DNA of 64,000 nucleotides from Orobanche coerulescens (lineage: Eukaryota; Streptophyta; Magnoliopsida; Lamiales; Orobanchaceae). Position 1 is the stretch's first letter. The number at the start of each line of letters is the position of its first letter. The stretch covers positions 6,690,501 through 6,754,500 of the forward strand of contig CM065815.1 in assembly GCA_033398695.1 (NCBI GenBank), given 5' to 3'. Below, piece after piece: positions 12,243 through 24,100 of the stretch. The notes below the pieces were generated by a model, which saw nothing but the letters and a program-made list of their open reading frames with translations, was not told the origin of the DNA and made no database searches. Made by a program: the position numbers and the translations under genes.

Positions 12243-12533
12243 ACTTAGATTTTGTTCTTTTGGACTGAATAAATCTGAATTGAACTGAACTGAACTGAAT
12301 TGAACTAAACTGAATTGACCTGAACTGAACTATATATTAAAGGTAAATAATTATAATAATAATGGTAAATAATAATAATAATAATGATAATAATCAACAA
12401 CAACGATAATAGTAATATTATTAGTAATAATAACAATAATAATAATTAAGACTAATAATAATAATAATAAGAAGAAGAAGAACTGAACTAAACTGAACTG
12501 AACAACTGTAAAATAAGTCTAAAAGAACAGAGC
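12243..12533. mobile_element. Mutator- or hAT-like MITE with CTGAA and AAT simple repeats
   Basis: A perfect 9-bp direct duplication CTTAATGGG flanks the block (12234-12242 and 12534-12542). Ends share an imperfect inverted repeat around TGTTCTTTT(A/G)GACT. The interior is (GAACT)n and (AAT)n simple repeats. A 9-bp duplication favours Mutator, though hAT cannot be excluded. The counterpart is 50174-50462, whose right half has several small indels relative to this copy. Confidence 0.65.
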
Positions 12534-12699
12534 CTTAATGGGCTGCACGACTTATTCGCGCAGACATGGGTGAGTGTTTACTTACGACTTAATGAAAAAT
12601 GAGGAGTCTGAATGAAGTCACCTCCCCCCTCTTGTCCCCATTAAGACACAAAAATGACACCCGCTACCCCTTTCCCATTTCACGATCTATTAATTAGCA

Positions 12700-13626
12700 A
12701 AAAATCTGAAAAATAACACAAACTTAAAATAATAAAACTTCAAACAATCAGATTTTTTATTATTTTCTTTTTATGTTCATAAAAATCTGAAAAATAATAT
12801 AAACTTAAAATAATAATAAAAAACTACTGTGTTTTTCGTAAAAATAATAAAAAATATTAAAAGAATATATAAAATCTAGAAAATCTGAAAAAGTGTAAAA
12901 AATCGGAACTTATTTATTTTTATTTAAAAAAATATGAAAAATTAAAAAAATTAAAAAAAATTCTAGACAATATTAATATTAAAAAATATTATAAATTGGT
13001 AATTTTATTTTTAATTATGGAATATTAATATTGAAAGATAAAAAAAAAATTATTTTAAATTCGGAAATTAGAAAATCTAAAAAATTCTGAAAAAATATTA
13101 AGAAATTGGTAATTTTATTTTTAATTCTGAAATATTAATATTAAAAAATCCAAAAAAAATTATTTTAAATTTTGAAATTAGAAAATCTAAAAAATTCTGA
13201 ACGATTTAAAAATAGTAAATTTATTAAAAATATTAAAATTTCTGAATATTAATATTAATATTAATATTGAAAAACTATTAAGAAATTGGTAATTTTATTT
13301 TTAATTCTGAAATATTAATATTAAAAAATCCAAAAAAAATTATTTTAAATTTTGAAATTAGAAAATCTAAAAAATTCTGAACGATTTAAAAATAGTAAAT
13401 TTATTAAAAATATTAAAATTTCTGAATATTAATATTAATATTAATATTGAAAAACTATTAAGAAATTGGTAATTTTATTTTTAATTCTGGAATATTAATA
13501 TTAAAAAATAAAAAAAAAATGTTTTAAATTTTGAAATTAGAAAATCTAAAAAATTCTGAGCGATTTTAAAAAATTCAGGAATTAGTAAATTTATTAAAAA
13601 ATATTAAAAATTTCCGAATATTAAAA
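12700..13626. repeat. AT-rich tandem array, 180-bp unit
   Basis: Three direct units begin at 13101, 13281 and 13461 (period 180), each starting AGAAATTGGTAATTTTA and containing TTAATATTAATATTAATATT near the end. The first two full units are nearly identical; the third is more diverged, and 12700-13100 holds degenerate relatives. The array abuts the broken 3' end of the LINE. Counterpart units start at 51017, 51196 and 51376. Confidence 0.8.
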
Positions 13627-16600
13627 ACGGCGCAAATACCGATATTGCCTCAACAATTGAAAACTTTCATCAACTGTCTAATAGATGAAGTATCTCCTCT
13701 TGTGAATAGCAACAAGTCATCTGCAAAACAAAGATGAACGAGCCCAAATCTCTTGCATCTTGGATGGAAATGAAACAATTTATTAGTTTTCAGCTCCAAT
13801 AAACACCTATGAAGGTATTCCATCCCAAGAACAAATAGGTAAGGAGAAAGTGGATCCCCTGCCTAAGCCCTTTCTTGGCTACAAAAGGCACTGTGGTCTC
13901 ACCATTGACATTAAAGGTATATGATACAGTTGAAATACAAACCATGATCCAGTTGACAATGACATGTGGAAATCCCATTCCAAGCATCAGAAATTTCAAA
14001 ACGACCACTCAATGGAATCATAAGCTTTCTGAATGTCGATTTTCACCACACATCTAGGAGAAATGTTTTTCCTATTATACCCCTTAATAATCTCATGGCT
14101 TAACAGAATGTTGTCAAAAATTGATCTCCCCTTAACAAAAGCTGACTGACTCGAGCGCACAATCTCATCCAATACATTCTGAAGCCTATTTGCTATCACT
14201 TTGGATATAATTTTATATAAGATAGTACAACAAGCAATTGGTCTAAAATCTTGTGTGGTGCAAGCATTTTCTGTTTTAGGTAAGAGTGTGACAAGAGTGT
14301 TATTAACAGGTTTTGGAAGACTACCTGATTGGAAGAATTGTTTCATAGTCGCACACACATCTCCACCAATCATAGACCAAGAGGCTTTGTAGAAATGGAC
14401 ATTGAATCCATCAATACCAGGGGCTTTTGAAGACTCCGTATTGAACAAGGCTGCTTTGATTTCCTGGTCAGAAACTTCATCACATAAGGCTTGCCCCTTT
14501 TGCATATTCAGAACTGGACCTCGAGCTATTATTTCTCTTTCAACCATTGGAAGATAAACTGCTGAACTGCCCATCAAATTCATGTAGAAGTTTCTGATTT
14601 CACCCTTAATTTGGTCTTGAGATACACATCTGTTCCCATTAGCTGAAATAATCAATTTAATAGCCTTGGTTGACTGTCTAGCTTTGGCATATGCATGAAA
14701 GAATTTGGTGTTGTGATCTCCAAGTTGGATCCAGTCCACTCTGGCTTTCTGCTTCCAAATTTGTTCCTCAATATTGCTCTATTTTTCCAACTCCTCAAGG
14801 GCATGCTTTTCTTCTCCAATCAGTCTCTCATTTCTCACATCAAAAGTTAACTCTCTCTAGATATTTGACAAACCAGTTCTCAACATTTCCAGTTTTTCAG
14901 GAATATTTCTGAAGTGAATTGTGTTTAATTGCTTCAGAGGAGTCTTCAATTTCTTGAGATTATGCCAAATATTCATTAGCAAGTTCCCATGTTGATGGGA
15001 GTTCCAATGTGTGTTAAGAATCTGGGCATACTCACAGTGATTAGTAAGAGCATTGAATCTAAATGGACTATTGCTAGCTCTATCCTCATTTTCTATAGCA
15101 ACCAACTGAGGGCAGTGATCTGAGATTCCTCTTTCAAGAATCTCAACAATAACTGAGCTAAATTCTCTTAACCAGGCTCCATTCGCAATGCACCTATCAA
15201 TGAGAGATAAAATTATGTCTTCTCTATGCTGATTATTACACCAAGTATATGAATTTCCAACCATTCTCAGAACTGACAGCTCATTATCTTGTATGCAATT
15301 CTCAAAATCCTGAAAGTCAGCCGTAGTCACAGGGTTCCCTTGGAACCTATCTTCAATCTTTAAAACTGAATTAAAATCTCCCCCAATTAAGAGAGGTTCA
15401 GACGTGTTCTGGCTGATCCTTGAAATAAATCTCCATAATTCCTTTCTAAGCTCATTAGTATTAAAAGCATAAATAGCCATCAATTCAAAACCTTTCCCTG
15501 TCAACAAGTTATCCATCTTGCAATTGATACCTTGTGCACAGCTATCCAAAACAGTAAGAGTCACTTTCCTAGAGTTCCATCCTATCCAAATTCTTCCATT
15601 TGCAACATGTGTAGTTGTGGCAGAAATCCCACTGTTTATTAATTTTCCCTGAACATTTGGCAAATTTGACTGTCTTTACTCTAGTTTCCAATATGGCTAT
15701 AATGTCAATTTTTTATTTCATCAAAAGGAGTCTAATCTCCTTTTGTTTGAAGGGCTTGTTACAGCCCCTCACATTCCAAAATATCACCCTCATTTTGCAA
15801 CAAAGGGGATAAGGTCCCGGCCTTATTTTCAACAAATCCATGATCAATTTCTTAATCCAATGTCTGATAAGAATTTCCAGTATCCAATTGATTGGAACTC
15901 TGTCCATTAACCACATGTCTAAAAGTCCTTTTAGGTTCAGAGCAGTGTTCTTTCCCATTTTGATTACCTGCTGTTGCTTTAGTCAAGGGAGCAGATTCCT
16001 TCATTTCATTACCTTTCTTGAGCTGCCATACTTGTTTCTTTTGCTGAATGGGATTGTAAGTTGGCTTCATCTTCTTACTACAATCGTGCCCTGCCTGTCG
16101 ACATGTACTGCAGTAAGATGGCACCCAATCATATCGGACTTTCTGTTCCACCTGCACCCCATCCTCATTTTCAATTATGACTTGATAATTCAATGGTTGT
16201 GTAACATCAATTTCCACCAATAATCTAGCAAAAGAAATTCTACTTTGAGTAGATGTGCACTCATCAGCATACAATGGATTACCAAGTGTACTTCCAATTC
16301 TACTCAACGATTTTGCTCCCCAGCAGTTCAAAGGTAGATTAGGCAACTGGATCCAGAGGGGAATCACTAGGGCTGGGATTTTTACCCGAAAAACCGAATT
16401 TTAATAAGAACCGAACCGAAAAATTCGGTTCCGGTTCCGGTTTTTTTATTATTAACCGGTTCCGGTTCCGGTTCTTAATTCGGTTCCGTTTTAATAATTC
16501 GGTTCCGGATTCGGTTCATGTTTTATGACGTTAGAAAAAACCGGTTTGGAACCGGTTCTGTATATATTATATTATATAATAATAAAAATAATATTATATA

Positions 16601-17560
16601 CAAATTTTTACATAATATAGGTATTAAATAAAGCAAATTAAATGTATTTTGTTCAAAATATTACACATTAAATTCGGTTTCTACTCAAAATTCATTTTTT
16701 TTTTTTTTACAAAATTCGGTTTTTCTGCACAATTCGGTTCCTAATTCGGTTCCTGAAGAAAAAATCGATTTTTTCAATTTCGATTCCTAATTCGGTTCCT
16801 GAAAAAGTGGTAAAAACCGCCGGTTTATGTATTTGAAAATCGATTCTGAGTCTTTAATTTTTTACCAAGAACCGAATCGGTCCCGGCCCTAGGAATCACT
16901 TTAAGAACTTCTTTCTCAAAACAGAAATTAGCCTTCACAATCACTGGGCGGTGTGCAAGCATATGTGGTCCTGAATATATCACCTCATCTCTTTCCTCCA
17001 CAGTTTTAAATCTCACCACAAAAAATCCCTCATTATGGTAGAAGATTTCTGGTTCATTCACACCGCATTGTTGTTCCAGAAAGGTTCTAAGACACTTGAT
17101 AGTCGGAGATCCTCCAAGCACATAAAGAATAACAGCAGATTTGCATTTTCCCGCTTCCGTTTCCACATCTTCTTTAGTTAAACTCGCAATAGGATTCCCA
17201 ATTTTCAAAATAGGAGTGATAAATTCTAATTTCATACCTTTTTGAGCTGGTCGAGGGGGTAGAGGTTTGTCATGTTCTTCTTCCTCCTCAGTTTCTACCT
17301 CCTGAACTTCCTCTGCAAAATCGCTCTCCAGATCCAGTTCTCTCCGAGTCTCGCGTGAAAAATCCTCAATAATTGGCCCCTCAAGATGAATATCTGGATG
17401 AATAGAGCTTTTCTCACTTACTGGTTCATCAATTTTTTCCTTTCTTTTAATTGACTTGCTTCCGAAAACTGTTGATCCCAATGGAGTAGCTTTAGATCCA
17501 CCAATGTTCATCATCTTCCTCGCTGTTTTCCCATTGGCGACGAAGAAGCGCACTTTAGAA
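13627..17560 (-). pseudogene. L1-type LINE retrotransposon, 3'-truncated
   Basis: Minus-strand remnant in transcription order. ORF1 starts at 17553 with a DUF4283-like domain (about 17170-16900), is interrupted by a hAT at 16368-16891, resumes at 16359, has a zinc-knuckle-like CSTCRQAGHDC, and stops at 15852. ORF2 starts at 15793 (MRVIFWNVRG), has premature stops near 15713, then an endonuclease domain with GGDFNSV, IDRCIAN and SDHCPQL (15663-14857). Reverse transcriptase follows from about 14739, including FRPIACCTILYKIISKVIANR and KIDIQKAYDSIEW. Single-base frameshifts lie near 14000 and 13860 (the GLRQGD-PLSPYLF region), and a catalytic FADD occurs near 13720. The element is lost just after FADD, so thumb, RNase H and tail are missing. 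It is dead and unable to move. The second copy is 51545-55480. Confidence 0.92.
16368..16891. mobile_element. hAT element inserted in LINE ORF1
   Basis: Ends TAGGGCTGGGA and, inverted, TCCCGGCCCTA with a perfect 8-bp target duplication GGAATCAC (16360-16367 and 16892-16899). Interior words are TTCGGTTCC and CCGGTT in both orientations. Removing the element and one GGAATCAC copy rejoins the LINE ORF1 frame across a Val-Ile-Pro, showing a clean insertion into a then-continuous ORF. Counterpart 54284-54810. Confidence 0.92.
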
Positions 17561-17581
17561 AGTATATCTTCCGTTTTTTTT

Positions 17582-17815
17582 TTTTTTTTTGAAAATTATA
17601 GAGAGCTGATATTTTGTAAGTATAAATTTAATAAGATCTCACGTGAATATATTTTTTCAAAAGAGAATATGCGAACAGTGTAATAGTCAACACGTTGCAA
17701 TATTAAGAAAACGGAGATGAATATATTTTTTCATATGTATAAATCACAAAAAAATTGTGAAAAAAAAGTATATGCACAGTATAATAGTCAACACGTTGCA
17801 ATAATAAGAGAAGTG
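17582..17815. mobile_element. Partial, internally repeated MITE upstream of GEN1
   Basis: AATAGTCAACACGTTGCAAT occurs twice (17681-17700 and 17784-17803), each followed by an A/G-rich end. The same family appears near 26767-27031 and, complete, at 29738-29974. This piece lacks one terminus and is partly self-duplicated. It ends about 285 bases upstream of the GEN1 start codon, so it may overlap the promoter. Confidence 0.6.
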
Positions 17816-18100
17816 AGGAACTATAATATTTTTCAATTAAATAAAGAAAAAAAAGAGCCCCCTCGGGCCTCGGCTCACCTCAAAACGATCCCTTATTTCC
17901 CCGACAAAAATACAAAGGGTTAGGCCCAAAAAAGCGTCAAAGCCCATATCCCGTCCACAACGGTAACTTTCCATGTCGCCTGTTGGTAAAACAATTAGAA
18001 AAAAACCTACTCTCACTCCTCTTTTCTTTTGAGGTTTCGATCAGTCGTTTCTGGCGTTTGCTATGATCGTTCAGTAACCAGTGGTTTGATCTCTTTTGCA

Positions 18101-21100
18101 ATGGGCGTTGGAGGGCACTTCTGGGATTTGCTGAAACCTCGTGCTCGATTTGAAGGGTTTGATTTCTTGAGGAACAAACGGGTTGCCATAGACCTGTCAT
18201 ACTGGATTGTCCAACACGAGACCGCCATTAAAGGCTGCACTAGAAAGCCCCATATTCGCCTAACCTTCTTCCGAACAGTCAATCTTTTTTCCAAGGTACA
18301 CCTGCGCCCTTCTGTTGCGTTCTTGGTTCCATGGTACAATCACTCTTATGCATGAATTGTTGGTGGTCTCCGAGTTTTCGTACAATTTAGCTGTGTTATT
18401 TGAAACTTTTGTCCAGTTATCCTTCTTTTTTTTTATCTTCCCTTTTTTGGCGATTTCTTTGAAAAATATGTACGCCTGCGGCGTGGTGGGGGAGGGGGTG
18501 GGTAAAAATATATTTAAGTTTTTTTATGAAAACTTACAGTGATCTCAATGGATAGCGTAAGGAGTTCTTTTAGTGTGAGTTTGTGGAATTTTAATCTCTT
18601 ATGTTTCAGTTCTTGAAATATATATATATATATATATTTGGGTGTGAATATTTATTTTGATTGATATTATATTGGTAGTTATGGGGGTAAGATTGATGAA
18701 TTTGGGCTGACAAATGCAGTTTGGTGCATATCCTGTATTCGTACTCGATGGGACTCCGTCACCGTTAAAGTCTCAGGCAAGGATATTGCGGTTTTTCAGA
18801 TCAGCCGGTATTGACTTATCGGGTTTGCCAGAGGTAGAGGAGGGTGTATCAGTTGAAAGGAACCGGGCATTTAGGAAATGTGTTGAAGAATGTGTGGTGA
18901 GTTGAGTAGTCTGAGCATCATATGTCGCTGAAATTGTGTCTTGAATGTTTCTGTTTTGAAATAGTCATGTGTTGCTAATTTTATCCAGAAGCTGAAGCTT
19001 TTTTGTATTATCCATGAGATGCATACGTATCTACTCTCTTTAGGTTGTAATTCTGCTCAATGGTGGGGTGAATGACTGCAAAAATTATATTACTAGATTT
19101 TTTCCCCCTTTCTATCTGTCTTTGGTTATTGTCGTTTTTATTGCATTTGTCCTCAATGAAATTAAGCAATCATGTTTCCATTTGGGAGCTAAATGTGAAT
19201 TGTCTTATTTCCTGCTAAATTATACCGGGTTAGATCTATGCTTGTTCATTTTACCATGAAAAAAGCCTCGGTTTTCGATAATTGTATTTTCTTTACATTT
19301 TCTTTTTCTTATCTCTAGGGGTTGCTTGATGTTTTTTGGTGTCAATTGGACGATTTTAAAATGAATAAGATCGAAATGATAGTTTAGGATTGGTTGCTTG
19401 TAGGCATAGTTGTTAAAGGCGCGCCGCAGGCGCGCCCAGAAAAAAAAGGCAGGTCGCCTTTTAAGCCTCCAGGCGGGCGACCTCAACCAGGCGCGCGCCT
19501 TGGTGCGCCTCGGTGCGCCTTTTTGCTGTGCCTTGGTGCGCCTCGGTGCGCCTCAGGCGCGCCTCGTCAGTAGGACTTCTTTTTTGTTTTTTTTTCTTTA
19601 TTTTCAGAATATTTTAAAAGTTATTTGGTTGTATTGACACTTCAATTTTATAAATTATCAAATTTTTTGTGGATAGTTATATTTTCTTGTGACTATGTTT
19701 TTATAAATTTTATAATTCAATCTAATTTATTTTTTAATTTTTATGCGCCTCACATCTCTCGGGCGCGCGCCTGCGCCTTGCGCCTCGGGCGATGGGAGCC
19801 GAATCGCCTTGGTGCGCCTTTCGCCTTTAACAACTATGCTTGTAGGATAATGTAAGATTTACGGCAAAAATTGTGTGAGACCATCTTATGGAATGCATTC
19901 CATGAGGCGAACTTTATTCATTTCTTTTTCAATTTTTTTCCAATTTTCTAGAGCTTTTAGTTTTGTTACGGTATTTATGGTGTTTAGTTCTTTTAAATGA
20001 TAGTTTAGGATTGGTTGCTCTTTGGGTAATGTAAGATTTACGCAAAAAGTTGTGTGAGACCATCTTATGGTATGCATTCCATTATACGAATTTTTTGTTT
20101 CTTTTTAATTTTCTTAGGCTTTTAGTTTTTTAGGGAACTTACGGTGCTTAGTTTTTTTATAAGTTTTTCAGGTTATTTTGTCAGTTTCTTTAGTTATTTT
20201 AGTTTTTTAGAGTTTTCTATTTTTTTTCAAAGAAATATTTAGTTATGAGGGGCCGTCTTATGGTCAAGATCTTTTTTTTTTCGAACGGCTTACACACACA
20301 CACCCCCCCCACTATCCTACTCCGAAATCTACACCTTTTGTCCCCAGCGTGACTTGAACCCCCAACCTTTGGCTGAGGGATACCTAACTGTCAACTCGTG
20401 ATACTGCTAGGCCAAAGGCCCTTTGGTTTTGAGATCTTATGGTCAAGATCTGAAAGACCGTCTCGTAAGAACCTACTCATAGACTTGTCTGATAGTTCCT
20501 TGTCATATATCAATAGGAATTACTTGAACTCCTTGGTATGCCTGTTCTAAAAGCAAAAGGGAAGCTGATAATTCCTTGTCATATATCAATAGGAATTACT
20601 TGAACTCCTTGGTATGCCTGTTCTAAAAGCAAAAGGGGAAGCTGAAGCCCTTTGTGCAGAATTAAATAGAGAAGGGCTTGTTGATGCTTGCATCACTGCT
20701 GACAGCGATGCATTTCTTTATGGTGCCCAATGCGTAATCAAGCGCTTCCAGCCCAACTCGAAAGTGAGTATTTGTTCCTTTCTTGCACTTTAGGGCACTT
20801 AAAACTCGAAAGTGAGTATTTGTTCTCTTTTATGGTGCCCAATGCGTAATCATAGGTCTCTTTTTTTTTTTTTTTTTTTTAACACTTTAAAAAATGAGAA
20901 ACCATGTTCGTTTATCTCAAATCTTTCACTAAAATTTTCACATGTATAACTGTTGAAATTCCACAAACCAATACATGTATAACTTTTGAAATTCCACAAA
21001 CCAATACATATAATTAAGAAAATATTACACTGCACATCCCTTTCTCACGTATAGATATTCAATAAGTCCGCCACTAACAAATATTGATAAATCTTAAAAA

Positions 21101-24100
21101 TAATACAATTTCCACTTAAAAATCAAACAGCCAAATCTTTCATCCGAACATACTCTCTCTCTCTCTCTCCCCCACACACACATGCACAAAAACCAAATCA
21201 ACCTCGAAAACCTCAGCTCGAGATATTGAAAACGGAAAATTCATTATGAACACAATACCAAACAAGTCTTAATGTCAAATCACTGTTTTCTTGATAATTT
21301 TCTCTTAACCGTCTCATCTTCTCCAGGAACCATTTGAATGCTACCATATATCCGATATTGAGACTGGTCTTGGGCTCAAAAGAAATCACTTGATAGCTGT
21401 TTCTTTATTGGTTGGAAATGATCACGACTTAAATGGAATAACGGGAATCGGGATGGATAAGGCAGTTCGATTTGTCAAATCTTTCGACGAAGTCGAAATA
21501 TTGAACAGGTTTTGAGTTTGTTACCCTCGTACATTGTGTACTTCATCTTGAAGCCACTGAAAATGGTTCGTTCTTTTTATGATGAACAATCAATTTCTTT
21601 TTTGCAGATTGCATGACTTAGCCGAAGGAAATACCGGAGATGAATCTTTATGCCTTTCCGATGAGAAAACACCAAAGCCAAAATCTCCTCATTGTTCTTA
21701 TTGTGGCCACCTGGGCAACAAAAAAGCTCATTTCAAGCTTTCTTGTGAATATTGCAAATCAACTGCTGGTCAGAGTTGCTTGCAGAAACCAGTGGGATTT
21801 AAGTGTCACTGTTTATCATGTGACTCGGTAGGGTTTACTCGAGCCTATCCGTATATAATCAGCATTTTTTTTAATTCTAGTATTTGTTAGCTTTCTGATT
21901 TTTGGTCTTTGTGATATTCTTAGCATTGTGTGTGATGCCGCAGGAGGGAAGAAAAGGCAAAGAAGAAAGATTCAACATGGCGACTTTCAATTTGCCGAAA
22001 GATTTAAATGCGGCAAAATTTTCGAATAATGAAATTGTACAGATGTACCTGAGCAAGCATCATGGGATTGGTATGTTGGCTACAATATCTGGGTCATATG
22101 TATCTTGTTTTTGCATTTAAACACCACATGAATATTTCGATGTTTCTACATTTCGTAATATGCGATTTTGCAGGATATCATTAGTTTCGTTCACTTGTTC
22201 TTTCTCACAAAAAAAGGTTAATTACAAAAATTGCCTCTGAGATTTTAGCCCAACTAAAAACAGTTTTCGAATCACAATTACCCACTGCCTTTTCGTTTAC
22301 AAACTGCATCTTTGACAGGAGGAATATTTGTCAAATAAATGCAAATTTCGAGGGGCTCTTTGTAATGCATTAAGGTATTTGCATAGTTGTTAAAGGCGGG
22401 TCGGCCCCAGATTTGGGCACCTCTGGTAAAACTTAATAATTAACTAAAGTAAAGTGTCAAATAAATATGAAAATGGAAATCGCTCTTAAGCCCAAAGGCG
22501 GGCGATGCACGCCTTGGTGCGCATCGGTGCACCTTTTCCGTGCGCCTACGCGCGCCTTTATACTTAAGTATTTTTTTTTTTTTTTGAACACTTTTAGAGT
22601 TGTTTTATATTGATTTGACACTTTATTCTAGTTAATTATTAAGTTTTACTAGAGGTGCCCAAATCCGGGTCCGGGTCCAACCCGCCGGGTCCACGGTTCG
22701 GCCAACCTGGACTCGGACCCCACCCGTACATCTGAAATGTACGGGTCCGGGTCCGACCGGACGGATCCCGAGTCCGACCCGTTTTTTCTCTATGAAAATA
22801 TAATTTTAAAATTTTATTTATTGTCATTTTATACACGAAAAAGCAAATAATGAACAAAGGAAATAATTGGAAAAAATGAGCTTGTATTTAGTTTTAAGTT
22901 TTCACTTAAAGTTAAATTGCCTACGTGTCCTCGAGGAATCAAAGCCCTACGTAGTTCTTTTACTTAAAAAAGAATTAAAAAGATGTGCTTGTATTTAATT
23001 TTAAGTTTTCACTTAAAATTAAATTTACATACGTATCCTCGTGAGGAATCAAAGCTCTATGTAGTTCTTTTACTTACGTGACTTACCGTACTTACCTTTA
23101 GTCGAAGCGATGTCGTCGTCTTTTTGGTCTTCAGTTTGACTCATTTGACTAGACTCACCTTCAGTGATGCCTTCTTGATAGGCATCTTGGTCCTCTAATA
23201 GGTCACCCTACTTATTTTCTCGGGTCCCAACGGTCTTTTTTTTTTTTTTTGGAATTTTGAAACGGGTCGACGGGTCCGAAGGGTCGCTAAACATAGGACC
23301 CGGACCCCACCACGGGTCTGGGTCCATGGGTTTGACGGGTCCGGGTCGATGGGTCGACCCGCCGGGTCCGGGTCCTGGGCACCTCTAAGTTTTACAGATA
23401 GTTATATTTTCTCATCATTATGTGTTTATATGTTTTATAATTTTTTTTTTCGCGCCTCACTTGCGCCTCAGGCAATATGAGCCCTTATCGACGTGGTGCA
23501 CCTTTCGTCTTTAACAACTATGGCTATTTGTGAATTGAAATATAATTGGAATTTGTTGTAATTAGGCTAACCCTCAGGTGTAGCTTTTGTAATTGTCCCC
23601 ACAAAGAAGAAAAAGAAAATATTGTCTTTGTAATGCATTAAGGGCGGTAGTTGTTATTTTGAAAGATAATGGGAACTTTTTTTTTCGTAATTAGGCTAAC
23701 CCTCTGGTGTAGCTTTTGTAATTATCTCCACAAAGAAGAAAAATAGAAAACAAAAAACGGAATGTGTCCCGTAAGATGGAGATTAATTTTTCTTGTTTTT
23801 ATTTTTCAGTTTTTAGTTTCTTTTTTGTTCGAGTATCTTAGTTCTCTAATTTATCTTAGGGTTTTATGATTTTTCAGATTCTTAGTTTCTTTTAGGGTCG
23901 TATTTTTTAATTTCCGAGTTTCAGTTTTTTAGTTATTTAGTTCTTCTAATTTTTCTTAAATTCTCTAGCTTTTACTGTTTTTAGGATTTTTATTATGTTG
24001 GTTAGCCCAAATCCTCTCTTGGTTTCCAGCAGTCCACTTTGCTTCCATGGTCCGCCACCAATCACGAGCTGCGAACTCCATATGGAAAGTAGCTAGTGAT

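Larger units (their letters stand above)
22216..23601. mobile_element. MITE with (A)ATTACAAAA ends, interrupted by nested hATs
   Basis: TTAATTACAAAAATTGCCTC near 22217 and, inverted, AGCTTTTGTAATTGTCC near 23582-23599 form imperfect terminal repeats that also share the GAGATTTTAGCC / GGCTAACCCTC segment. Related ends occur near 23690-23735, 28822-28860, 29670 and 33870, so this is a family. The element is split by the hAT at 22382-23522. Confidence 0.55.

Noticed and set aside
18029..18100. Upstream GEN1 start at 18029
   Set aside because: The in-frame ATG at 18101 gives the family's conserved MGVGG..WDLLKP start, and its Gly-2 is needed in XPG-type N-termini; the upstream part is not conserved-looking.
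17937..18339. Minus-strand frames opposite GEN1 exon 1
   Set aside because: The plus strand encodes the conserved XPG N-terminal domain; the opposite frames have no recognisable features.
20272..20434. Functional tRNA gene on the minus strand
   Set aside because: A- and B-box words are present, but no cloverleaf-compatible acceptor stem is seen, and the A-tail with 16-bp target duplication identifies a SINE.
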